Shown here: positions 1 through 9,695 of the stretch, one piece after another | Numbering within the stretch: the stretch's first letter is position 1 | How the letters are laid out: each line of letters opens with the position of its first letter | NCBI GenBank assembly: GCA_023853785.1 | Contig: JAJIRX010001059.1 | Span: 1-42,422, forward strand | Source of the DNA: Psilocybe azurescens | Lineage: Eukaryota > Basidiomycota > Agaricomycetes > Agaricales > Agrocybaceae | Length of the DNA: 42,422 nt | Direction of reading: 5' to 3' | The notes under the pieces: generated by a model | Database searches by the model: none | Told to the model about the DNA's origin: nothing | What the model saw: only the letters and a program-made list of their open reading frames with translations | Program-made: the position numbers and the translations under genes

Positions 1-2685
1 TTCCCTGTGCCGATCCGCCAACTTTCACGTGCAAACCCTTCCCACTTACCAGTTTCAACGCAAAATATGTCCAATAAAACCATCTTCGCGAATTCCGATG
101 CTTCTTGTCGGCCTTGTTGCATCTGGACGACTTGATGCAAAAAGGCGCTAATAACGGCAATATCCTGGACGTTCTGAAGGCACAGAAGCAGGGTTTGGTA
201 AGTACATTTGCCATGTTAACATTATATGTTCTGACCAAAGATTTAGAGAAATGTTTTAATTGCCGACAACGAAGGTCTATTTAAAGAAACAATCGACGCC
301 TACGGCCATCTTTTCTTGTGGGCCCCTATGTACGAATACTACGAAACTTACAAGAACCCAGATTTTGACCCCGCCCGGTTTGCGGAAAAGTACAACAAAC
401 GTCGCACCGAATCCAGGGAACAATCAAGGGAGGTGATGGGACACGCAGAAGGGAGTGGTTTTGGAGTCGGCAAGGCTGGCTGGAAGGGCAAGGAGAGCAC
501 GGTCCAGTCAGGCGAACGGTCAGGCAAGGTGATTCAAGAAGGAGTGTCAGTCGGGATGATCGAGGTGCAGCGGGAATGGGCGTAGGAACGGGCGCGAGGG
601 CAGGGGCGGACAAAAGGAGTGGAGGAAAGATAATAGGGTCGGCTGCCGCCCCGGTCCCAGTCCCGGTTCCAGATCTCGTTTGCCAACGCCCGACGCAGGT
701 AATGCAGGTGAACACAAACCCGATCAAATCCAAGATATCCGGACCAGGGCAGCATCAGGCGTCGGGATCGAAAGGGCGACCGCAGCCTCAGAAAGCGTCG
801 GGGTCAAAGCCTCGACCAAAATCAAAGCCCACACAGGACCGGGATACTGTCCCGGTTCTATCAACCGGTATGCGCCACCATTTATTGGCATTACAAGCAT
901 TTGATGACCCAGAACCAGTGTCGTCCCACCCATTTCGACATATCGCACCCCCGCCACTGCCAGCGCCCTCTCAACAAATCCGTCCCCTCCATTGAGCTTT
1001 CCAGAATGTCAATCACGCCTAATGTCAACAAGAGATCGCAGGCACTTCGTCCAGTGCAAGAGGACACAGAGATGGGAGACGGCACGGACTCGAACCGGCA
1101 CACCGTCCCGCTCATACAAGGCTGGCGCTGGGAGCAGTGACAGGAAAAAGCGCAAAGGTCCCCTGAGCCAGTTGAGGAGGAGAAAGACAGCGAAGACGAG
1201 GATGCAGAGGGACGACAACGACGACAATGACACCAGCGATGACAATGACGACGACGACGACGATCCTCATGTCGCAAAACATTACCTGGATCCCGGTGAC
1301 AGATCGGCGCGGCAATCCGGCCACCACGCCCGCCACCCAAACGTTCCAATAGAGCCTACGCGGTGATGTGCTTGCGATGCAAGAGGAAGAAACTGTCCTG
1401 TATGTAGGTAGGAAGGGGCCACTGTAGTGGCGTGGTCATGCTATCACTGCGCCTTATCGCACGAAGCATGTCAGACGGGACAGGAAAAGACGGGAAGAAG
1501 GACAAGGGAAAGGGAAAGGCGGAGGGGAAGGGGCGGCTGCTAAGCCGGGAGCAAAGCGGGCAAAGATCGACGCATCCGTGTCCGACCTTGGTTTCAACCC
1601 GGCTTTGGCAGGTAAGTGATTCACTTGTTTACATTCCGGTCATAAAGCTAATGGGATCTGCAGGCATCACTGCAGACGACATCGATCGCTGGAAGGCATT
1701 GGACGAAATCGTTCGCGGCTGGAGGATAGGATTGAGAAGCTGGAGGAGGAGGTGGCCAGCCATCGAAGGTCAATGGACAAGGCGCGGGAACAAATTGGGA
1801 AGAATATGGGAGTCATCCAAAAATTCGATGACGAAATCGGCGACATCTGCGACGCAATAACGCAGCTGGAGGATTGTGTAGCTAAGCTACAGAGGCAAGC
1901 TGCTGGAACGAGGACTACATCCACGTCCAGTGCCGGTACATCTGAGGCCGGGATGGCTTCCGGGGCCGGGCATCGTCCGGAGGTGTCTTCCTCCGACCTC
2001 CCAATGTCCAATCTACTCCACATAACGTGGGTCGTCAGCCAACGCCTGAACCTTCCGCTGGACCAACCGCTGCCTCATTCTTCCGCCTCCCTATCCGCTA
2101 TCGATCCGTCGTCAAATGTCGCCACGGACTGTGCGCCCAGCAGTCAATTGTCGTCCGGGCCAACTATCCCGCCCGAATCCGTCGGTCCGGCACAAACGCC
2201 GGATACATATCTTCATCGTAAGTACGATCCCAACCGTCCAAGTCATGGATGTATTTATCACAATATTACTGGCGATCGCCATTTGGCGTACAATCCAGCT
2301 CCCACTACAGTACCCCGCCAACAAGCGAAGATGTCGATATGGAGCAACATGCACGCTCCACCGCAGGCAAGCGACACCCCCCAGCTGATCAAATGGAAAC
2401 GGAGGAGGACAAGCAGCCGCAGTCGCCCGCTCGCTCCGAGCTCAGCACACCGGCGCAAACTTCTGCTGGATCGCAGCTGTCTTCCGATAGCGACCTCGAG
2501 CTCTGAGGACCACCGCCCGGGCCTCACCTGCGTCCGGCTCCGGCGCGGACTCCGTCCCGCTCAATTTGAATGGTGACTCCCGGACTGTGGTTGTTATCAC
2601 GCGGAGGCCCACACCAGTCAGTCCACTCAGTCGTCAACACGACTTGGTCGACCACGACACGGAAGACGAGATGGATTCCGATTAG
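1..2685 (+). pseudogene. Gene A: Zn-cluster/coiled-coil accessory protein of the KDZ block, 5' partial, frame-disrupted
   Basis: Coding character runs across several frames. About 87-198 encodes a leucine-rich segment ending LKAQKQGL. An intron of about 48 nt (GTAAGT near 199 to TTTAG near 246) joins it to RNVLIADNEGLF and WAPMYEYYETYKNPDFDP. A basic, Pro/Ser-rich linker with a PVPVPVP run and an Asp/Asn-rich tract (about 1210-1265) follow. Next come two half-clusters of the form C-x2-C-x6-C: CLRCKRKKLSC (1369-1401) and CYHCALSHEAC (1439-1471). The second lies in a different frame, 37 nt on. About 1715-1910 encodes a heptad-like coiled coil (EDRIEKLEEEVASHRRS, then QLEDCVAKLQRQ). The tail is Ser/Pro-rich and ends TEDEMDSD at the TAG at 2683-2685. 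The cysteine spacing resembles Zn2Cys6 clusters of fungal DNA-binding proteins, so DNA binding is an inference. At least three frame changes mean a decayed gene or sequence indels. Its 3' end converges on gene B. Confidence 0.5.
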
Positions 2686-2937
2686 GCAGACATTAACGAG
2701 ATTGGATTCTGTGGGCGAGTTTTTTTGACGGTACATACGCTGGTGGAATGTGGTGATGTCTGGGCAAGTATTTTTGTTCGTACATATAGTGGGATTTGTA
2801 ATTTGTCTTGCTACATACTGAGCTGTTTTTTATTTTTGTCATATAAACAGTATGTATTTTTGTGCATCCAATAGAACTGGTCTTTCTCGTGAAAATATGA
2901 GGTCTAATACTGTTATTCTCGAATTCTCCTTATGTGT
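2686..2937. other. Convergent intergenic gap between genes A and B
   Basis: AT-rich stretch of about 250 bp between the stop codons of two converging genes. It contains T-runs and A/T-rich words expected of 3' processing regions on both strands (for example around 2825-2850). No ORF of interest, no repeat and no separate element end was seen here, which favours A and B belonging to the same unit. Confidence 0.4.
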
Positions 2938-5699
2938 TTACGGGCCATTGACCCGGAGTCTGTCCGACTCGGACTCTAGTAATGCCAGTGTGTCTGAAGT
3001 CCGGACTGCCCTCTTCGCAGCAGTGACAGCCTTACCATGAAATGCTTGCTGATGAGGTCGTTGTGTAGTTGTTTCATCAGTGATATGAGTTCCGGCACCG
3101 GCCTCGGGTGCCGCTCCGATTGACTCTTGCTGGTCATGTTGTTGTGTAGTTGTTTCATTAGTAATATCGCGTCCGGTATCGGCACCGGATTCCGCTCCGG
3201 TCACTGGGCTGGCTATAGTGTTAAATAAGTCCGACATTGGAACTTCTAGGTCGACAGATGATGACTGAATAGGAGCCACAGTTTTTGACTTTCTTTTCAT
3301 TTTTGGAGGCTCAGCATGGGACGCAATGTGGATTAATGATAGGTCGATATTGCTTGAGCCATCCACCATCTGTTGTTGATCATGGTCCAGCCCGGACAAC
3401 GGGACGGCAACGGTGTTCGAGAAAGTGCCGCCATTGCCATTTAAATTGGACATAAAAGCTTGTGGTTGTGTGTTTGGAATGTGGTAGTGGTTAAAATGTT
3501 CGTTATCAGACACTGCCTGACTGTTGTGGAACATGTTTTGGCTGGCACTAAAGCTCCTGATATATGCCATGTTGTCAAGTCTGTCGTCCGGATCGTCATT
3601 CAAGGGTCCCATTGTTATTTCGGCATTGGATGGCCCCGCAGCGACTGAATGTGCAGTTGCCAAGCTGGCATTGTAGCTATATTCCGGATAAGGTCCCACA
3701 TTCGTTCCCCAATCCCAAGCATTCGGTTGTTCATGTCCGCTATAGACGTCGTTGCCTGGATAAAACTGTGGCAAATGAAAGAGTGTTGTTTGTGAAGTCA
3801 AAAGCTCCGGATAGCCATCTTCAACATCTCCCTGAACGTTCGGGACCGGCGCAATGGCTTTCTCTTTACCTTTGCCAACTGTGAGGGATATGTTTGCCGA
3901 TAGATCCGGATCGGAATCCGGGCGGGACTCATTTGGAGGAGCATATCTCCAATCCTGAACACATTTTGGCCATCTGGATTTTGTACTTTGCTGTTGTCTT
4001 TTGAAGCTTTGGTGTTTCCCGTTTTTGGAATGTTTCAGTTTTTTTGTGCTTGGAGGAGGGAGTCGCATGGGATTGGGATTGGGATTGGGACCGGGATCAG
4101 ACTCATCGTGCGCACTGTCGTCCGAATAACGTGTCCGGATAGGTTCGTAACCTTTTCGTTTGGCATTGACCATTGAAAAGCGAAATACATGGCTTATGGG
4201 ATGTGTTTTCTGTCGCCCCAAAATGTGGTCTATCAGTGATATTAAGTTGGGTAAAGACAAGTCGCGAGGGTCTTTCATTTCGAATCCACTGGGCAGATAT
4301 TCCGGCGGTATAAACAGTGCCTGATTTTTCTGTAGTTGTCTGTATGGGACTTGTTGGCTTTGACCGTGTGTTGCCAGCTCTAATCAAATTTTCGGTTACA
4401 CAGTGCCGGCAAAGCAATGAGGTGTACGCACTGTAATGTTTTGCAAGGTATTTTCAAATCATTTCATCGAGTTCTTTCTTGACAGGTAGGTTGCCTGACT
4501 TTGTGTCCAATCCTTGAGGCAGGATCGGGAATCCGTCGTTGGCGAATTGCAGGCCAAGATCACATACAGCAGTGCCAGTGCCGGTGGACATCCATGGTGC
4601 AGGTGCAGGGTTCAGGATCTTCCTCATTTTGGTTATATATTCCATGACATAAAGCTTCATTTGGTGAACCTGGGGCCTATATTGACTTTCAAATAGTGGT
4701 GCAACGACATCCATAATTTCTGCCATCTGATCAAGACTATAAACTGCGATAAGAACAAAGAATGCCGGTGCCGGGCTCGGGAGCCGGCTGGGACTTGAGA
4801 GAAGTTTGCTTACACTTGAACAACAAGCTTGCCCGATGAGTCCGTGTACGCAACAAATGAAAGGGAAAGAACCCCATTTCGTTCCAATGACCTCTTGCGC
4901 CTTTCGACAACCGTGAGATGGCATTTTTTCGGCCAGCCTATTTTACACATTGATTCAGCTGGCACGCAAAGAAGCATATAACTCACTGTTGTCTTCTGTC
5001 CTCATCTTGATTATCTGCGGAAACAATCTCTGCACCTTTTATATCCAGATGTTCCAGCTGCAGTGCTGACATTCGTTGCAAGATATTTCCGAGGGCCTTC
5101 ATGCGAAAGTCAAACCAATTAGGTGTTTGGGTGGATGCGGAATCAAGTCCCATTAGGCTTGCAATCTCTGCAAAAACATCGTCCTTGCGTGTCCGCCATA
5201 AAACTTCAGTCCTTTTCATTGCTGCCCCGGCAATCACTGTTTCTGCGACTTTAGTTCCTCGCCATGTGTTTTGCATCCAAGCAATTAGCTTCTATATAAT
5301 GTTCAAAGTCCAAAAAGGCGCCCAAATGTATTTTTAGAACATTGAACTCTAACTTTCGAAATAAAATGAAAGCTTAACGTACCCTTGTTTGTGTTCGTGA
5401 GTCTCCAATATCCTGGCCTATACTTTCCCAGTACTGAAATATATCGGGCAGAATGTATGTCTTCGCCACGCTTTTGCGTTCCTCCACTGATTTCGATGCA
5501 AGATACCTTGCTTTGTGGGCGTCAAGCACTTTCCTTTCTTCAGCGTTGTACACAACTTGACGCCGATCTGGAGAACAAGAAACTCCGGGATGACAGGATT
5601 GGGGATCGGACCAATATCGTCGTTCACGTCGTCCGGGTTTACCTCATTGGTGGATGTGCTTGGTGAGGCAGGAGGATGTTTGATAGTTGCAGAGTCCAT
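2938..5699 (-). CDS. Gene B: multi-exon KDZ-linked accessory protein, function unknown
   Basis: Start chosen at the ATG at 5699 (MDSATIKHPPASPSTS). The next block, in a shifted frame, reads YNAEERKVLDAHKARYL and ILPDIFQYWESIG. Three well-formed minus-strand introns are visible: 5292-5382 (GTACGT..TATATAG), 4938-4986 (GTGAGT..AAATAG) and 4744-4813 (GTAAGC..ATCGCAG). They join exons reading KLIAWMQNTWRGTK..MGLD..TPNWFDFRMKALG; then MPSHGCRKAQEVIGTKWGSF..CCVHGLIGQACCSS; then YSLDQMAEIMDVV..VHQMKLYVMEYITKM. A TGA near 4454 and a frame change precede the long last exon (LFIPPEYLPSGFEMKDPRDLSLPNL, then a low-complexity tail to 2938). The tail has an (NP)n run, a Lys-rich patch and an 81-bp tandem duplication. 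I have the impression that similar sequences recur in agaricomycete genomes, but I cannot name a domain. It is divergent from the transposase, which suggests a shared promoter. Residual lesions make activity uncertain. Confidence 0.55.
3049..3210 (-). repeat. 81-bp tandem duplication in the C-terminus of gene B
   Basis: Two adjacent copies with an 81-bp period (about 3049-3129 and 3130-3210). On the minus strand they encode DITNETTTQQHDQQ and HITDETTTQRPHQQ, each next to a Gly/Ala/Glu-rich spacer. The period is a multiple of three, so the frame is kept (27 residues per unit). Confidence 0.7.
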
Positions 5700-5883
5700 A
5701 TCTGCAACAAAAGTGTAATGGCAGAACGATAAAGAGCCAAGCAGAGGAAGCTGCAATCGGATGGAAATTTTCACAATGTGATTTCAAATAAAGCACCGGA
5801 TGTTGTCTACCGGATACCCTATGATGCGGTCATATAGTAAATTTTCATGTGCAATCTTAAAACATCTCTCTCCCCTTCTCTCA
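5700..5883. promoter_or_regulatory. Divergent promoter region between gene B and the KDZ transposase
   Basis: The 184 bp between the ATG of gene B (minus, 5699) and the first plausible ATG of the transposase (plus, 5884-5886). It must hold start sites for both genes if these starts are right. It includes AT-rich words, a short ACCGGATGTTGTCTACCGGAT near-repeat (5796-5816) and a pyrimidine-rich stretch just upstream of 5884. No clear TATA box can be assigned to either side. Confidence 0.35.
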
Positions 5884-8800
5884 ATGCCCTCTCAAAGACA
5901 AAAACAAGAAAGAGGCACGGCGAAATGTTTTGTGTGAAGGGGACGTCGAGGCCGCCGCCATTACATATGAAACAAGGAAAACTGTCACACGGAATGGGCG
6001 AATAAAGACAAAAATACGCAGTTGCACTGGACCATGAACCAACAGAGCCTACTGCCGGGCCTTCTGAACCGAGAGACATGGATCCAGATATTGAAGACAA
6101 TCCATTTTATGACATGGACGTGGAAGTGGATGACTCTGTTGTAGAGCCAAAATCACGGAAGGTCAGGCTGTTTTAAATACATCCATTCAATTCACATTTT
6201 GACCAAATTGAAGACACAACGGGATTATATATTACAGTTTGTGGAAAGAGTAGATGATTTACTGGGGGCATTGCTTAGCCGGGAATCACTACGACCCGAG
6301 CTCTCTGAGTGCATTCATTGTGCTTCAAACCTACGAGCAGTCTGGCTTTGTCAGGGACTGCAGTATGCCTATAATGCTATGCAGATCCTGCATGCGCGAG
6401 ACACATCAAGACAATCCTATGCACAGAATTCAACGGTGGACCGGTTCCCATTTCCGCAAAGCCGAGCTTTGGGAAGTCGGAAGTTACCTTCTAATAACCC
6501 ATCATGAGGGTAATCCTCTGTGCGCAGCCCTCAAATTTCAGACCAAATATTTGGAGTCATTGGAGCGGCCCAAAGACGAGAGGGAGCAGGCAGAACTCCG
6601 GCAACAGGGTGCAGGATTTCAGAATGCACGTCCGGAACCGGAACCGGAACCCGGTGCCGGTTCGGGTCCAACCCAGTGCGATGACACTCGTGCTGGTACT
6701 CACCAGCAAGAATGGACGGATAGACCTCAGCCAGCCGACTATAATTTTAACGATCAAGAATTTGATCGCTACCTGCAATCATTGCAAGACAATTCCAACG
6801 TGGTACAAGACAAAACGGTGCCGGATGAGGAGCCCGACGACGCAACAGAAGTCACAAATGCCGATGCCGATGTCCATTTTATCCCGGACTATCTCGAAGC
6901 ACTAAACATTGGTGATGCCGATCCCACAACAGCCTTTGCAGGGAGCATTCCCACCGCTGATGGTTTGAATAATTCGTATGTCCGTGTCGTTCACACAAAC
7001 GGACTTCACCACTTGGCGATGGTTTCTTGTTCATGCCGGGGCCTGACGTTCTTCCACTTGATTTGATGGCGAGCAGGCTGATACCGACAAGCTTCTATCA
7101 TGTCCGGACATTGTTTTCCGCTCAAATGCTTGATTTTTTCGTCTTTCAAATCTTGAACTCAAGGCATCGGCATATCAATTTTACACTCTATTGCGCTGGA
7201 TAACGAACCCAATTGCTCCCTCAAGTGTGGTTGATCTGTACAACGAATTTCGCTGTATGACCCGTCTGTGGAGATGGATGAAGAAACTCAAATGGTCAGG
7301 ATTTGCAGGTCATAATGGTAGAAGTGCAATGGATGTCCGGAAAGGTGAACTTGAAAACTACTGCCCGGCATGTCCACAGGTCGGGGTTAACCTGCCGGAC
7401 AATTGGAAAGACGACCCAAACCGCTGGGTGTATAAACGAATTTTTGTGGCTGATGGAAATTTCAAGGCCGATCATGTTCGAACGGAGAAGCCGTCACAGG
7501 ATATATGGCTATTGGAAGGAGGAGGCATGATTCCGCTTCGTGAAGAGTATGATACGTTCCTGAAACATGCTATAGAACGATTAACGGTCAGTTTGCCGCT
7601 CCGATGCCGTCCTGACCCGATCCCGACCCGACTAAACTGTGTACACAGGGCGCACCTTGTGAGAACACATTTAAGGCTATCAAGAACGCTCTGATCGCCT
7701 CATCCGCCTGCGATATCACCGGAATTGTTGCATTTGCGTGTGCTCGACATGGATGCTTTGCTCCTAATTCTATGGTCGATCTTTTCAAGGGTGAACAGCA
7801 AAAACGTCGATTTTTCATTTTTAATGGCACTGGCTTCCACTCTAGTCCACCCGGACCAAGGAGCTATGGTGATATACGACATTATATGTCAATATTTTAT
7901 TTACCTGCTGCTCCGGATTGGACATTTGCTGCCATCCGGTCTCAAGATTGATTGAGCAATTGGTATGTTTCACGTTCATGCCCATAAAGACGAATGTTTT
8001 TTCCGCTATGCGCCCACGTTTATCCCGGGCGCAGCCACTGTTTGTGGTGAAATATTGGAATCATTGTGGTCAAACTTAAATCCAATCTCCCGGGCGGCAC
8101 GGACAGCAACTCTGGCGACCGCTGCAGAGCTCCTGGACGATCATGCCTGCGATTCGAACCATAAAAGACTCTGGGAATATGGAAATATCTTTCCAAACGT
8201 TTTGTAGAAGCTGACCTGCACAGAGACAGGTTTCACAACTGCTTCATGAAAGTTAGTGCCGCAGCCGGGGTGGACACAGTCGACATGTGGACGAAACAAA
8301 TTGAAGATGCAGAATCTCAGCGACTGCATAATCCCAAGGCGATGGATGTATATGCTGCCAAACGTCTGGCCGATATCGGATCCGGGTTGACAGTACCTCG
8401 GAAGCCGACCTGGACCCGACCCGTGCCGGTCCGCTATCGAATCTTGGTTAGAATTTGCACTGCTAGTGGAAGAAAAACAGTAAGTCAATATTTATTTCCT
8501 ATGTAATCAATCAAATGACCCGGCTTCAGGTTGGACATTCGGAATTAGGACACGGGCGCCCTGATTAACGAGGATCGCATCGACGACAGGGATAAAATGA
8601 ACAAATTACGGGAAGAATTGGCTGCGGAGATGACGCAGCTCACTCACTTGCAAGGCCTTGCGGGAGCTCTTCAGATATCTGGTCAGAGTGTTATTATACC
8701 GGACCAACCACTGGATATTTGGGAAGACGGGGATGACATCCCAACCCGACCCATTGCCGCCGAACTCCATGATGACATTCACCTCCACTTACTATGTCTA

Positions 8801-9627
8801 CCATCCAATGGTAATTGCAGCGAAAGCTACAATGATGCGGAACTTAAAGCACGAATCAAGCAGGCTACCGGTCATTTGAATCAAATCCGTGAACTCATTG
8901 CAGAGAAGTCCTTCTTGTATTCGAGTGTATACAGAGATGCCCCGAACAAGGGGTCCGGACCCGGGCCCGTGCAACAATTAAAGCAGCTAATCACAAAATA
9001 TCTTTTCATTCCCAGGTATATACTCATTGCCGTGCCCGGCTAATCCGGCTGAATGCTGACAATATCACCCTGCGCAAACTCCGTGTGCTAAAGAAGGAAG
9101 ATGTTAGGGGAAGCACCATGATTTTGAATCCCAATCTTTCAGGCTCCACAACACTTCGCCTGTCTTGGATTTGGCATTCGGTGAGCCAACGCCTTTGCCC
9201 CAAGTGAGCGGCCAAAATGCCGGTCCCGGTACCGTGCCGACTCCGGACGACGATGAAGGAGACTTGGGTATGGAAGAAGAAACGGATCCCGCAACTATTC
9301 TTGAATGTAAGCCATTTATTTCAAATTGTGTGACGTCATGCTAAATAATATTAGTTAAACGTGTACATTGGCTTCGCAAGGGCACAGTTCCAAAGATGGG
9401 ACAAAGAGAAGACACTTGTTTCATATGAGATGCAGTGGACCGTATCCTATTTTATGAAGAAAAGCCGGTCATGGAAATTAGCGGCAGCAGGTCCGGGACG
9501 GGATTCGGCTCAATTGCCACCCGGAGTCGTTGCATATGCACACCGGCAGTCTGAAATATGGCATCAATTGGCAATTATTGCTGACCAATTGTATCAACGA
9601 TCAAACCCTAATTATAAATCAATGTAA
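5884..9627 (+). pseudogene. Gene C: KDZ-family transposase, disrupted
   Basis: In order: start MPSQRQKQERGTAK; basic YETRKTVTRNGRIKTKI; acidic exon to 6161; intron 6162-6237; a cysteine cluster (ECIHCAS, then LCRSCMRETH and HRIQRWTGSHFRKAELWEVG) matching the CxC2-type N-terminal domain of KDZ transposases; a hydrophilic insert with PEPEPEPG; then YCPACPQVG, GGGMIPLREEYDTFL, intron 7587-7648 and GAPCENTFKAIKNAL. The core follows: FACARHGCFAPN, VDLFKGEQQK, HPDQGAMVIYDIICQY, FHVHAHKDECFFRYAP, FIPGAATVCGEILESLW and LDDHACDSNHKRLW. C-terminal segments are MDVYAAKRLADIG, LNQIRELIAEKSFLYSS and ARAQFQRWDKEKTLVSYEMQ, ending at 9627. KDZ proteins are RNase H-fold DNA transposases acting in the nucleus. 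Lesions include a frameshift near 6350, one in the A-run at about 7798-7803, and a TGA at 7953-7955 just before the FHVHAHKDE motif. The element is therefore probably non-autonomous now. Confidence 0.85.
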
Positions 9628-9695
9628 CCAAATTTGATGACACCTTATCTTTCATTTTTTCAACCATCTACTATCACTACTCAAATCCACAAGTT

